Assembly: GCF_900106775.1 (NCBI RefSeq)
Contig: NZ_FNNQ01000005.1
Span: 138,836-202,835, forward strand
Length of the DNA stretch: 64,000 nucleotides
DNA from: Marininema mesophilum
GTDB taxonomy: Bacteria; Bacillota; Bacilli; Thermoactinomycetales; DSM-45169
Reading direction: 5' to 3'
Shown: piece after piece, positions 42,302 through 51,216 of the stretch
Layout: each line of letters starts with the position of its first letter
How positions within the stretch are numbered: the first letter of the stretch is position 1
Translations under genes and position numbers: made by a program
Notes under the pieces: model-generated
Seen by the model: the letters and a program-made list of their open reading frames with translations, nothing else
Databases searched by the model: none
What the model was told of the DNA's origin: nothing

Positions 42302-42534
42302 TTTATCTTTGCGGTGATAAAACTCGTTGGACTCGAAAAACGAATTCATGATAAGGTGAAAACCTATTCTCTTGGATGCGACAACGTCTAGAGATTACAC
42401 AGGCCCTACTTCACTCACCTTCCCTGCTCATCCTAGACAAGCCTACTAATGGATTAGACCTTGCTGGGGTACTAGAAATTCGTCAATATCTACGCAAGCT
42501 TGCCCAAGATACAGGAGGGAACAACACTGCTTAA
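42302..42534 (+). pseudogene. BcrA-type ABC ATPase, truncated and frameshifted
   Basis: Frame 1 reads VIKLVGLEKRIHDKVKTYSLG up to 42375. One base is missing at that point, and frame 2 continues MRQRLEITQALLHSPSLLIL..., ending in NNTA at 42534. This is the C-terminal half of a BcrA-like ATPase. The N-terminal half with Walker A is gone, and Walker B reads LDKPTNGLD instead of LDEPTNGLD, removing the catalytic glutamate. The remnant keeps the junction with the downstream permease gene, which starts inside it, so decay is recent and the permease lost its own ATPase. Confidence 0.85.
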
Positions 42535-43489
42535 CCTATTGCATCTTATTCAAAACGAAAATATGAAAATTTACCGGCGAATCGGCACCCTAGTTATGAT
42601 CGGCCTTTTGATTTTGGCCACGGTGGGATATGCTGCGTTCAGTAAAAGTAATGAGCCTAGTATGTCAAATGATTGGAAAGCAAAACTAAAATCACAAATT
42701 AGTGCCGATAAGAAAACTCTCCACAAGGAAAAAGATTTACCAGCAGATTACCGTTCGGGTCTAAAGGAATCGATCGCGATAAACCAGTATCGAATCGATC
42801 ATGATGTAAAACCGACAGGTACATTATGGAATTTCATGGCTGATACCGATTCCCTGACTACCCTTGTCACCTTATTTACGATCATTGTAGGGTCAATAAG
42901 TGTTGCAGGGGAATTTACGTGGGGAACCATCAAACTACTTCTCATTCGTTCCGCTGTTCGTTCCAAGATCCTACTCTCTAAATATCTCGCTACCCTAGGC
43001 TTTGCCCTCTCCATGTTAATCTTGCTTTTCACGGTCTCTCTGATATCCGGACTGATCTTTTATGGGGCGAAGGGCTTCACCACATCACCCTTACTCTCCT
43101 ATAGCAATGGCTCTGTTGTTGAACAAAACATGGTTGCACACGTCTTCAAGCTTTATGGATTAAAGTGTATAGGACTACTCATGATGGTAACCTTCGCTTT
43201 TATGATCTCTACCGTATTCCGCTCTAGTTCACTCGCTATCGGTCTCTCCGTTTTTTTAACTTTCACAGGGAACACAATTGTTAACGTCCTCAGCGTTAAC
43301 AATATCCAGTGGGGCAAATATTTTCTCTTTGCCAACATGGACCTATCCCCCTATTTGAACTATGGCAATCCATTCTTTAAAGGCATGACCCTATCCTTCT
43401 CGATAACTATGTTAGCTGTATACTTCGTAATCTTCACGGCCATATCGTGGATCGTCTTCAACAAACGAGACATCACCACTACAGAGTAA
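42527..43489 (+). CDS. ABC-2 permease, BcrB-like
   Basis: The 320-residue membrane protein starts LNLLHLIQNENMKIYRRIGT, typical of bacitracin-type ABC-2 permeases, with a hydrophobic segment, an extracytoplasmic domain (SNDWKAKLKSQISADKK), then five more segments. No ATG or TTG with a good site is available; a CTG at 42527, seven bases after GGAGGG, gives the family-like start, while TTG 42500 has no site. Its own ATPase is the upstream pseudogene, so it may be inactive or use the ATPase encoded at 41561. Confidence 0.7.
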   Translation: MLNLLHLIQNENMKIYRRIGTLVMIGLLILATVGYAAFSKSNEPSMSNDWKAKLKSQISADKKTLHKEKDLPADYRSGLKESIAINQYRIDHDVKPTGTLWNFMADTDSLTTLVTLFTIIVGSISVAGEFTWGTIKLLLIRSAVRSKILLSKYLATLGFALSMLILLFTVSLISGLIFYGAKGFTTSPLLSYSNGSVVEQNMVAHVFKLYGLKCIGLLMMVTFAFMISTVFRSSSLAIGLSVFLTFTGNTIVNVLSVNNIQWGKYFLFANMDLSPYLNYGNPFFKGMTLSFSITMLAVYFVIFTAISWIVFNKRDITTTE

Positions 43490-43511
43490 GGAAAAAGACC
43501 ACCTTAAAAAT

Positions 43512-43551
43512 AGAGAAAGTACCTTTTTTCTAACGAAAAGGTACTTTCTCT
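43512..43551. terminator. first of two adjacent terminator hairpins
   Basis: AGAGAAAGTACCTTTT/AAAAGGTACTTTCTCT, 16 bp perfect, with an eight-base loop between the convergent permease and amidohydrolase genes. Confidence 0.8.
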
Positions 43552-43560
43552 ACACTCTGA

Positions 43561-43588
43561 GACCACCTATCTTCAAGGTGGTCTTTTT
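43561..43588. terminator. second terminator hairpin, overlapping a larger inverted repeat
   Basis: GACCACCT/AGGTGGTC followed by TTTTT. A further GACCACCTT block at 43497-43505 can pair with the right arm instead, which would enclose the first hairpin. Confidence 0.75.
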
Positions 43589-43601
43589 GGGGTTTTAGCA
43601 G

Positions 43602-44822
43602 TTATCGATATAAATTCCCGACAGTAACCTCAGGGCTATCTGCAGAAAGATACCCAAGCCCGCTCCGAATCAAGAGTTCCGCCGCCGTCTTCATCACGCG
43701 CTCATCAAAATCAAAATGAGGATGATGATGAGGATAAATAAACCCTTTCTCCTCATTCCCTGCTCCCACCATAGCAAAGCAACCTGGAACCTTTTGGAGA
43801 TAGTACGAAAAGTCCTCTCCTGTCATCAAAGGAGGGATCTCCCATACATTGTCGTCCCCTACAATCCTTCGTGCCATCGCTGCCATTCTTGTCGTCTCAG
43901 AAGAATCATTGACTACGGGAGGATAGCCCCAACCGTACTTCAGTTCAAACTGGGCGCCATACATCTGACAAGTTTGCTCGATAACTCGCTCCATTTGTTG
44001 TTTTATAAATTGCCGAACTTCTTGATCAAATGAGCGAACCGTCCCTTCTATTGTGCAACGCTCAGCAATCACATTAAAGGCCTGCCCACCATTTATATGA
44101 CCGACGGAGATAACACCCGATTGCAGAGGATCCACCTGACGACTAATAATGGACTGAAGATTAACGATCAAATGCGAAGCAATAACAATCGCATCCGTCG
44201 TCTTATGAGGAAGTCCACCATGCCCACCTTTACCGATTACTTCGATGCGGAAAGAATCTGCAGCCGCCATTAGAGTGCCTGCTCGCAAACCGACTACGCC
44301 ATAAGGGAAGGGTGTCCATAGGTGAACTCCATAGATGGCATCAACCCCATCAAGGGCATTATCTGCGATCATCTCTTGGGCTCCCCCTGGTACAAGCTCT
44401 TCTGCATGCTGGAACAACAGGACAAAACGTCCAGCGATATCTTCACGCATCCCAGCGAGGATTTCAGCTACACCAAGGAGAGCTGCTGTATGACCATCAT
44501 GTCCACAAGCATGCATCACTCCAGGTACTTTTGAGCGATAATCGCACACCTTCTCGTCTTGAATTGGGAGGGCATCCATATCGGCACGCAATGCAACCGT
44601 CCGCCCTGGTTTTCCTCCTTCCAACACCGCTACGACCCCACGACCGCCTACTTTTGTCCGTACCTTTAGTCCTAGAGCTTGTAGAATCTCTGCAACGCGA
44701 GCCGGTGTTTTCTCCTCATGAAAAGATAACTCCGGTGCCTGATGAAATTCCCTGCGTAACTGAACCATTTTAGGAAAAACCGCTTCGATTCTGTCACTCA
44801 GATTTCTTATGTCCTTATTCAT
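43602..44822 (-). CDS. M20 family amidohydrolase (N-acyl-amino acid hydrolase type)
   Basis: The 406-residue protein has the M20D signatures FHQAPELSFHEEKTP, LRADMDALPI, MHACGHDGHTAALLG, HAEELVPGGAQEM and GGHGGLPHKTTD. The family hydrolyses N-acetyl or other N-acyl amino acids and related amides with two metal ions. The ATG at 44822 has a GAGAGGAGAGG site upstream; an in-frame extension to 44873 has none. It is monocistronic. Confidence 0.92.
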   Translation of the reverse strand: MNKDIRNLSDRIEAVFPKMVQLRREFHQAPELSFHEEKTPARVAEILQALGLKVRTKVGGRGVVAVLEGGKPGRTVALRADMDALPIQDEKVCDYRSKVPGVMHACGHDGHTAALLGVAEILAGMREDIAGRFVLLFQHAEELVPGGAQEMIADNALDGVDAIYGVHLWTPFPYGVVGLRAGTLMAAADSFRIEVIGKGGHGGLPHKTTDAIVIASHLIVNLQSIISRQVDPLQSGVISVGHINGGQAFNVIAERCTIEGTVRSFDQEVRQFIKQQMERVIEQTCQMYGAQFELKYGWGYPPVVNDSSETTRMAAMARRIVGDDNVWEIPPLMTGEDFSYYLQKVPGCFAMVGAGNEEKGFIYPHHHPHFDFDERVMKTAAELLIRSGLGYLSADSPEVTVGNLYR

Positions 44823-44971
44823 CAGCGCCTCTCCTCTCTTATGTTTATCATAACAAAATTCTGAGATCAGCACACGGTTACGTCATTCTCCGTCATATTG
44901 CGCTAACCCATGGAAAATACTATGATGATAAAGAATCCAGTGGAAAGACTAGCCAGAGGAGGAGTGAACCC

Positions 44972-45310
44972 ATGATCTTAACAGATACAGGGATAAAAGG
45001 AATTCGTGGTACCTTCGGAGAAGTGGAGAAGGCAATGCTCAAAGCAGGATTTGTACGCTGGTCCTGGGATTATGGTAAAGCCAACTTCGATATGAAATTT
45101 TCCAATGAGGAATCGGACTATTATCTGAGGATTCAAGTTCACGTAACTCAAGGAGCTTTGGAAAGCCCAAAAGCAAGAGTAGAACTAGACAAACCCATCT
45201 TTGTACGCCACATCTTCCCTCACGGGCTAGACGACGATACTGCAATTCCTGAAGCCTTCCAAGAAAAAATCGATACTGCTATCGGCGCCATTAAAGAAGA
45301 CCTGTCCTAA
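44972..45310 (+). CDS. YugN-like family protein
   Basis: The 112-residue protein matches the YugN-like family: GTFGEVEKAMLKAGFVRWSWDYGKANFD and a C-terminal HIFPHGLDDD. Function is unknown. GAGGAGGAG precedes the ATG at 44972. It is followed by a terminator shared with the convergent Asp23 gene. Confidence 0.85.
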   Translation: MILTDTGIKGIRGTFGEVEKAMLKAGFVRWSWDYGKANFDMKFSNEESDYYLRIQVHVTQGALESPKARVELDKPIFVRHIFPHGLDDDTAIPEAFQEKIDTAIGAIKEDLS

Positions 45311-45326
45311 TATTTTTTTGACCATA

Positions 45327-45368
45327 TAATAAAGAAGCCCGGCACTTTATGCCAGGCTTCTTTATTAT
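45327..45368. terminator. bidirectional terminator
   Basis: ATAAAGAAGCC...GGCTTCTTTAT stem between convergent yugN-like and Asp23 genes. It overlaps the Asp23 stop codon. Confidence 0.85.
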
Positions 45369-45742
45369 TTTATTGAGCGCTCCGTTTCCACACTCTCTTC
45401 CTTGAAGTAAATGCCTTCTACTTTAACATTCACCTCTACCACAGAGAGACCCGTCATCGTCTCTACTGCTTCCTTAACATTAATCTGCAGGTCGCGGGAA
45501 ATCTCGGGAATTTTAGTACCATAATCCACAATGACACGTAAATCGATCGCCGTCTCTACTTGACCTACTTCTACGGTGACACCCTTAATAACATTTTTTC
45601 CACTTACCCGCTTTGCCCAACCTTCAGTGATTCCACCGGACATACCAGATACACCCTTGGTCTTCGTTGCTGACAGACCAGCGATCACAGCTACGACATC
45701 ATCCGCAATACGGATAGCCCCTTCAGATCCATAATCGGCCAT
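45365..45742 (-). CDS. Asp23/Gls24 family protein
   Basis: The 125-residue protein has the Asp23 pattern GAIRIADDVVAVIAGLSATKTKGVSGM, VEVGQVETAIDLRVIVDYG and VVEVNVKVEGIYF. Family members link to cell-envelope stress or fatty-acid metabolism. AGGGAGG precedes the ATG at 45742. It lies 93 bases downstream of the NYN gene on the same strand. Confidence 0.9.
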   Translation of the reverse strand: MADYGSEGAIRIADDVVAVIAGLSATKTKGVSGMSGGITEGWAKRVSGKNVIKGVTVEVGQVETAIDLRVIVDYGTKIPEISRDLQINVKEAVETMTGLSVVEVNVKVEGIYFKEESVETERSIK

Positions 45743-45835
45743 ATGGATAATCCTCCCTTTGTCGCAATTCCAAGGGATACAACCCTTTTTGTAATTACAT
45801 CCGTTCTAACTGGAATTACCCTCATTATATCACAG

Positions 45836-46687
45836 TCATTCAACCAAATCCGTCGCTCTTTCACCAAGTACTCGATATCCGGCAATCCGTAACACTTTAC
45901 GCACCTGTGGATGATCCATATTCACTTGGTATCCATAATAAATATTCCCATCAACAGTAATCTCATAAGGCTCTAAATACCGTCCATGTACTAACTTATT
46001 AAAGAGTGATGCCGCGTCTTCCTCAGGAATACCAAATCGTTTGATCAAATCCTTACGAATCCAACTTGCACCATAACTTTTTCCACTATTATTTGGATCC
46101 TGATACCATTCATAAATTTGTACCAATCCATCATGAACAAGGCGATCCATCTGCGAAAGGTTTTGGAACTGGCGAATATGAAGGAAATCAAATAAATTGT
46201 GAACTTCATCGCAGAAATCTTCCATTCGAGCAGTCTTTGACCAACTCTCATCTTGAAGACAGAGAAGCTCCACTCGTTTCCCACGTGACCACAATCGGTC
46301 AAGTAAGGGGACCATATCCTGATCAGCACTAACGATTACAAAGGTATCCACCTCTGGAATCTGATGCAAAATATCCATCGCATCTAAACACAGTTGGATA
46401 TCTGCTGCATTTTTTCGTTCATCGCCACCGCGTCCGTTTCCATGCACTTGATGAATATGGACATGCTTTTTCTGCAGGCTATTCATGGATATCTCCTGAT
46501 TTAGCACATCAAAATCAGCATAAGCTTCCATCATTCTTACGTTAGTACGACCATAATGTTCTCTTAAACGAAGAAACAAATTATGACGTGGCTCGGGATG
46601 ATCAGGATCTACATGGTACTTTTTTAATCCATAAAAAACATTCTCGTAATCAATCAGTATAGCAACCGACCGTTCCGGATGAGACAT
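45836..46687 (-). CDS. NYN-domain (PIN-like) RNase with LOTUS-like tail
   Basis: The 283-residue protein has an N-terminal NYN/LabA-like PIN domain (SVAILIDYENVFYGLK, KNAADIQLCLDAMD, TFVIVSADQDMVPLLDRLWSRGKRVEL) with the conserved acidic residues needed for metal-dependent RNA cleavage. The C-terminal 90 residues (SYGASWIRKDLIKRFGIPEEDAASLFNKLV) look like a winged-helix or OST-HTH/LOTUS domain that may bind RNA. GGGAGG precedes the ATG at 46687. The target is unknown. Confidence 0.85.
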   Translation of the reverse strand: MSHPERSVAILIDYENVFYGLKKYHVDPDHPEPRHNLFLRLREHYGRTNVRMMEAYADFDVLNQEISMNSLQKKHVHIHQVHGNGRGGDERKNAADIQLCLDAMDILHQIPEVDTFVIVSADQDMVPLLDRLWSRGKRVELLCLQDESWSKTARMEDFCDEVHNLFDFLHIRQFQNLSQMDRLVHDGLVQIYEWYQDPNNSGKSYGASWIRKDLIKRFGIPEEDAASLFNKLVHGRYLEPYEITVDGNIYYGYQVNMDHPQVRKVLRIAGYRVLGERATDLVE

Positions 46688-46916
46688 GAGTCATCCTCCC
46701 AAAAAAGGCTCCTAGAGCTTTCATTAAATTCTTATTCAAGCAATTCCCTATATAAAGGACAATATTGACAATGAAAGCTATTACTTTACAATATTTTACA
46801 AAATCGCCCCTTAATACCTATAGTTAATTGCTTATGCTCCAATTCCATATTACTCTCAGCACTCTCCTTCATGCAACATTTTAAGCAAGTTTTCTCCACA
46901 TTTCCCCTCTTTGCAA

Positions 46917-46949
46917 AAAACATCCTGCCCTCCAAGGACAAGATGTCTT
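46917..46949 (-). terminator. terminator of the small YtxH-like gene
   Basis: ACATCTTGTCC/AGGGCAGGATGT imperfect stem followed by T6 on the minus strand. Confidence 0.7.
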
Positions 46950-46969
46950 TGTAAAGATTGAGCCATTTA

Positions 46970-47194
46970 TTAATTCTGGATCAAGGAGCCCCATCCTTTT
47001 TTACGAACCTTCTTCACAGCCTTTTTCCCGTTCTCTGTCTGCAAATACGCCGCAGCTCCAGCAGCAGCGGTAACCAATCCACCGACTGCAATGCCTGTTG
47101 TTTTCATCCAAGAAGACGTCTCCTTTTTTCGGCTGTTTGCAAACCACTTCGCCCTCTTATTTTTCTTCTGTTGAAAAAATTTACCGGAATTCAT
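46970..47194 (-). CDS. small YtxH-like single-helix protein
   Basis: The 74-residue protein is basic at both ends and has one hydrophobic, Ala/Gly-rich segment (GIAVGGLVTAAAGAAAYLQTENGKK) followed by KKVRKKGWGS, like a minimal YtxH domain. GAGGAG precedes the ATG at 47194. It stands alone between convergent and tandem stress-type genes. Function unknown. Confidence 0.7.
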   Translation of the reverse strand: MNSGKFFQQKKNKRAKWFANSRKKETSSWMKTTGIAVGGLVTAAAGAAAYLQTENGKKAVKKVRKKGWGSLIQN

Positions 47195-47417
47195 CCAATC
47201 ACTCCTCTACAAGATTCAAACGAAGATAAGGGTCAGCTCCATCCGACGGAAACTTCCGCGCTCAAACCAGGATACGCACATACATCATGGTTTTCCCAGA
47301 GGTTATCAACAACTGTGTACACTAGATCGTATCTGGCAATAGAGTTGATTTAACATCCCTTATATATTGAATATTATGCATATTTCAAATATAGGAGCGA
47401 TCCTTCATACTTCTCCA

Positions 47418-47993
47418 TCAGCCTCGGGATTTTTTCAAAGCTAACAATGTACCTACTCCCATCAAAACGCCAGTAGCGAGCATTCCATAAGAGAATAGTG
47501 GCTCCTTCTTCTCATTTTTAAGCGAGATTCGATGATACGCTTGCCCTGCGTCCTGGGTAAGCGATTCTTCTGCTGCTAGATCAGCCAGGGTTACTACTCC
47601 CGCAACCCTCCCCTTATCCAACACAGCGATACAAGCTGTACCATGTTTCTCCATTAGGTGAATGGCCTCTTTTGGAGAGTCATCTAATCTTACCACAGGG
47701 GGCTTTTTTTTCATCCATTTATTTACTGGTTGCTTAGCACCATCGGGATGTGCAACCATCCTTTCAAGGAGATCGCGATCCCGTACAATTCCCACGAGCT
47801 TTTCTCCCTTTAAAACAGGAAGATACTCAACTCCCTTTCGTTTCATTTTCTTTAACGCTACCTGAGCATGATCCGTAGGTTTACAGCGAACTTTTCCTTT
47901 GCGGATCAACCTATCCTCGATAATGTCCTTCAATAACAGAGGAACTGATTGTTCCATCATTGTCTCATCCGCTGGGGTGAGGGATGTTGTCAT
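47418..47993 (-). CDS. two-CBS-domain protein with C-terminal membrane anchor
   Basis: The 191-residue protein has two CBS domains (about residues 30-85 and 95-150; VGIVRDRDLLERM and GVVTLADLA) and a C-terminal hydrophobic helix (YGMLATGVLMGVGTLLALKK) that would anchor it to the membrane. It starts four bases within the end of the upstream YtxH gene, so the two form an operon and may act together at the membrane. Confidence 0.8.
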   Translation of the reverse strand: MTTSLTPADETMMEQSVPLLLKDIIEDRLIRKGKVRCKPTDHAQVALKKMKRKGVEYLPVLKGEKLVGIVRDRDLLERMVAHPDGAKQPVNKWMKKKPPVVRLDDSPKEAIHLMEKHGTACIAVLDKGRVAGVVTLADLAAEESLTQDAGQAYHRISLKNEKKEPLFSYGMLATGVLMGVGTLLALKKSRG

Positions 47994-48307
47994 GCTGACT
48001 CATCCTTCTTTTTAGTCTCTTTCTTCTTTGCCGAGGTTTCTCCTTTTGAATTTTCCGAAGCTTCCACTTGCAATTCTTTCTCGTTTGTTTTTGACTCAGT
48101 CTCTTTCGTATCGGGAGCCACCTGCAAGCCCTTCCCATTTCCTCGCAGGGAATTCACTTTCCAATAGAGATCCTTCGAAGTATTTTTCACCTTCGCTCGC
48201 GCCTCGGAATTAAATAGCACCGCTGCCCCTGCAGCTAACGAACCAACCGCTACCCCCAGCAGAAGGCTCCCTGGGTTTAGCTCTTTCTTCCTTGTTTTCT
48301 TTAGCAT
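47990..48307 (-). CDS. YtxH-like general-stress protein
   Basis: The 105-residue protein starts MLKKTRKKELNPGSLLLGVAVGSLAAGAAVLF, a membrane segment, then SEARAKVKNTSKD typical of YtxH and a long charged lysine/glutamate-rich tail. AGAGGAGGGG precedes the ATG at 48307; the open frame up to 48493 has no site. It overlaps the CBS protein gene downstream. Confidence 0.8.
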   Translation of the reverse strand: MLKKTRKKELNPGSLLLGVAVGSLAAGAAVLFNSEARAKVKNTSKDLYWKVNSLRGNGKGLQVAPDTKETESKTNEKELQVEASENSKGETSAKKKETKKKDESA

Positions 48308-48519
48308 CAAACCCCTCCTCTTAAAATCTGGTCTACTAACCCTCTTCCTTCTCTGCGGAATATTAAAACACCAAATTCCAATTCTAGAATTATCCGTCCG
48401 TGCTTTATTTTCCTCCTTTCTCTTTTGAAAGGAGCTTTCTGTAATAAATTTAGGCACTCTAATAATTCCTAAATAGAAAATCCTGTAGCCCATAAGGCTA
48501 CAGGCTCATTCCCCTGCTA

Positions 48520-49611
48520 TCACTTGGGTAAGGGACCTATATACTCGGATTGTGGCCGGATAATACGATCAACTTCTGCTTGTTCAAAAATATGCGCACA
48601 CCAACCGGCTATACGGCTCGCTGTAAAAGCGGGGGTATATAATTCCGTCGGAAGTCCTACAGCACTAAGGACAACCGAGGCATAATATTCGACATTCGTA
48701 TAAATCTTGCGTCCAGGTTTTAACTCCTGAAGCAAATCAAGGGCAATCGATTCTACTTCAAGTGCGAGCCGAAAACGTTTTTCCTCTCCAGCTAATTCCT
48801 TTGCTACATTCCGTAATGCCTGTGCCCGTGGATCATTGGTTTTATAAATGCGATGACCGAAGCCCATTAATTTATCCCCGGCTATGATGCGATGACGAAT
48901 CCACTCAGTTGCTTGGGAGATATCCCCGATTTGGTCGAGCATTCCTTCTACTTCAGAAGGGGCTCCACCATGGAGCGGTCCTTTCATTGCACCTATCGCC
49001 GCTGTCAAACTAGAGTAGATGTCCGAGCGTGTAGACGTGACAACTCGGGCTGCAAAGGTTGATGCATTGAGACCATGTTCCACAGTAAGAATAAAGTATG
49101 CATCCAATGCTCGAGCAAGAGCCGGTTCAGGTTCTTTGCCATAAAGGAGATATAGAAAGTAGGCTGTATGAGATAAATCCGTACGTACTTTAGGAAGTGA
49201 ACTATTTTGAAGGAAATGGTAACGATACGCGATGATGCTCGGAACTTGAGCCAAGATGGCCAGGGCATCCTCTTTATTTGGGGGCCATAACCCCTGCCCC
49301 TGTGCTTGAGAGGAAACCGCCGTGCGGAGGGTATCCATCATTCCCATCTCTCGCGGCAGTCCTTCGAGTAACTGACAAAGAGAAAAAGAGAGAAACCGAT
49401 TTTGAGACCATTTCTGACGAAAATGATCCGCTTCCTCCTGATTAGGGAGATGCCCCATCCATAAAAGATAAACGACTTCTTCAAAGGTGTATTGAGAAGC
49501 AAGTTCCTTTGCTCTCCACCCTCGATAAACTAATTCCCCTCGCTCTCCATCCACTAAAGAAAGGGCCGTTTCAGTAGCAACTATTCCCTCTAATCCAAGC
49601 GCTTTCATCAT
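48520..49611 (-). CDS. citA: citrate synthase, CitA-like
   Basis: The 363-residue protein has the citrate synthase motifs GPLHGGAPSEV, MGFGHRIYKTNDPRA and the N-terminal GLEGIVATETALSLVDGE. The length and divergent LysR neighbour match B. subtilis CitA, the minor citrate synthase. It condenses oxaloacetate and acetyl-CoA. The ATG at 49611 has AAAGGAG eight bases upstream; the GTG at 49620 overlaps it. Confidence 0.92.
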   Translation of the reverse strand: MMKALGLEGIVATETALSLVDGERGELVYRGWRAKELASQYTFEEVVYLLWMGHLPNQEEADHFRQKWSQNRFLSFSLCQLLEGLPREMGMMDTLRTAVSSQAQGQGLWPPNKEDALAILAQVPSIIAYRYHFLQNSSLPKVRTDLSHTAYFLYLLYGKEPEPALARALDAYFILTVEHGLNASTFAARVVTSTRSDIYSSLTAAIGAMKGPLHGGAPSEVEGMLDQIGDISQATEWIRHRIIAGDKLMGFGHRIYKTNDPRAQALRNVAKELAGEEKRFRLALEVESIALDLLQELKPGRKIYTNVEYYASVVLSAVGLPTELYTPAFTASRIAGWCAHIFEQAEVDRIIRPQSEYIGPLPK

Positions 49612-49689
49612 ATCGACCACTCCTTTTATCAGCTAGCTTCATCCTACGCCATCTTTTGCGAAAAATCTAACTATACAATTGTTTCATTA

Positions 49690-49708
49690 TGATAAAATAA
49701 ATTTATCA
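49690..49708. promoter_or_regulatory. LysR operator between citA and citR-like genes
   Basis: The palindrome TGATAAA-ATAAA-TTTATCA contains ATAA-N7-TTAT, the recognition pattern of CcpC in Bacillus, and fits the T-N11-A rule of LysR proteins. It lies 20 bases before the regulator's ATG, so autoregulation is likely. Confidence 0.7.
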
Positions 49709-49728
49709 ATATCGATTGGGGGGACATC

Positions 49729-50628
49729 ATGAACCTTAGTCTCGCTCAACTTCGCACTTTTCTTGAAATTGCCCAGGGAAGGAGTTTCCGTCAGACAGCA
49801 GAGAAACTCTCCTTAACCCAGCCCGCTGTCAGTGCCCAGATTCGCACCCTTGAAACTGAGTTAGGCGCTCCACTTTTTTACCGGCAACAAGTGGCTCTCA
49901 CACCTGCGGGAAACACATTTCTTCCCTTTGCTAGACAGATCGTGGCGCTTGCAGAGGACAGCCATCAAGCCGTCAACGATACGCTGGGAAGCTCCAAGAG
50001 AAGCATCGTTCTTGGCACCTCCTCCTGTGTAGCGACTGCGATTCTTCCAAGGCTCATTCGCTATTTCCAAAATGATCACCCGGATGTACGGATCACCGTC
50101 CATACATTACAAGAGGACAGATTATGGCAGGGAATGAGTAAGCGTGACCTGGATTGCGCGATCCACTACGGACCCGTCCCTCCATTTATTAATAAGGAGA
50201 AATGGGAGCAATATCTGCTATATACCGATACCCTTACTCTTATCGCACCCATCGAACACCCGATAGCTAAAGCATCCTATTTTCCTCTTGAGCAACTGAG
50301 TGATACCCCTCTCATCTCATTAACCCCAGAAACCCCTGAACGGAAAGTAATAGATCGTCTTTTGCATGAGCGTAATCAATCCGTAGAGACCACTGTAGAA
50401 TTATCGAGTGTCGAGGAAGTGAAGCGAATGGTTCATCAGGGCCTCGGAATGGCTCTAATTCCTCGCATTAGTTTAGATCCTCCTTCGGATACTGGAATAC
50501 GTGCTCTTCGCATCCCTACTCTACAAAATCAAATCCCTGTCACCCTGCTCCGTTTGGCAGGTCGATACCGCTCTCACTTAATGGAACGTTTTTTGGCGGA
50601 CATCCGTGGTGTCTACCCCTCTAGCTGA
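49729..50628 (+). CDS. citR: LysR family regulator, CitR/CcpC-like
   Basis: The 299-residue protein has an N-terminal winged helix (LRTFLEIAQGRSFRQTAEKLSLTQPAVSAQIRTLE) and a C-terminal effector domain. It is divergent from citA with a CcpC-type operator between them, the arrangement of B. subtilis citR-citA. GGGGGGA precedes the ATG. It probably represses citrate synthase in response to a tricarboxylic-acid cycle metabolite. Confidence 0.85.
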   Translation: MNLSLAQLRTFLEIAQGRSFRQTAEKLSLTQPAVSAQIRTLETELGAPLFYRQQVALTPAGNTFLPFARQIVALAEDSHQAVNDTLGSSKRSIVLGTSSCVATAILPRLIRYFQNDHPDVRITVHTLQEDRLWQGMSKRDLDCAIHYGPVPPFINKEKWEQYLLYTDTLTLIAPIEHPIAKASYFPLEQLSDTPLISLTPETPERKVIDRLLHERNQSVETTVELSSVEEVKRMVHQGLGMALIPRISLDPPSDTGIRALRIPTLQNQIPVTLLRLAGRYRSHLMERFLADIRGVYPSS

Positions 50629-50657
50629 GTCAATCCCTATACTAGGGCGCAACAAAA

Positions 50658-50681
50658 AACCGATTTCTAACGAAATCGGTT
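50658..50681. terminator. bidirectional terminator
   Basis: AACCGATTTC/GAAATCGGTT with a four-base loop. The T run is good on the minus strand (end of ylaN). Confidence 0.75.
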
Positions 50682-50710
50682 AACCTTGCAAAACGGTGTT
50701 CAATAATCGA

Positions 50711-51007
50711 TCAGCCCTGTTGGTTAGGGGAGGGAAGTACCAGCGAATACAAGTAGGCCAATTTTTGCTCCAATTCACTGAGAATCTCCTTACCATGGGT
50801 CCGAGTAATCAATCCAGCACGAACCGCAAAATCAATCTCACGGGAGAGTCCAAACATCTGCGTGTCCAAAACTTCTTCATAGAGTGGGCATTTAGGAGCT
50901 GTTAGATTCTCTAATTGCACTGCGATTAATTGCTCTATTTTATTAGCGTCTTCCCGCAAAAGTTGCTGGGCGCGCTGGGACAAGTCAATCTGAGTAGGTG
51001 TCGTCAA
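50711..51007 (-). CDS. ylaN: YlaN family protein (UPF0358)
   Basis: The 98-residue protein contains NLTAPKCPLYEEVLDTQM and FGLSREIDFAVRAGLI, the near-invariant core of YlaN. YlaN is an iron-related protein, essential under some conditions, that interacts with Fur in Bacillus and Staphylococcus. A TTG at 51007 with GGGGGG five bases upstream is the likely start. The open frame runs seven codons further, across that site. Confidence 0.88.
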   Translation of the reverse strand: MTTPTQIDLSQRAQQLLREDANKIEQLIAVQLENLTAPKCPLYEEVLDTQMFGLSREIDFAVRAGLITRTHGKEILSELEQKLAYLYSLVLPSPNQQG

Positions 51008-51216
51008 CGTTACCCCCCCAATCAACAATCAGTCGTTCCGAACCATGCGACGTACACTTAACCCAAGTGTACCATGCCCCCCTATTATTTGCAAAGAAGG
51101 GGGGTGTTTTGAAGAAATACCCTCATCTAATTTGACTCCTATTTTTCTCACGAGAATATTCCTGTATAATTTAGGTTACCATCACTACTTTGTCTAGGTC
51201 AGGAGAGTTTTGATCC

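Noticed and set aside
44312..44773. 153-codon plus-strand ORF opposite the M20 amidohydrolase
   Set aside because: Antisense shadow rich in His, Leu and Gln, without ribosome binding site or known domain.
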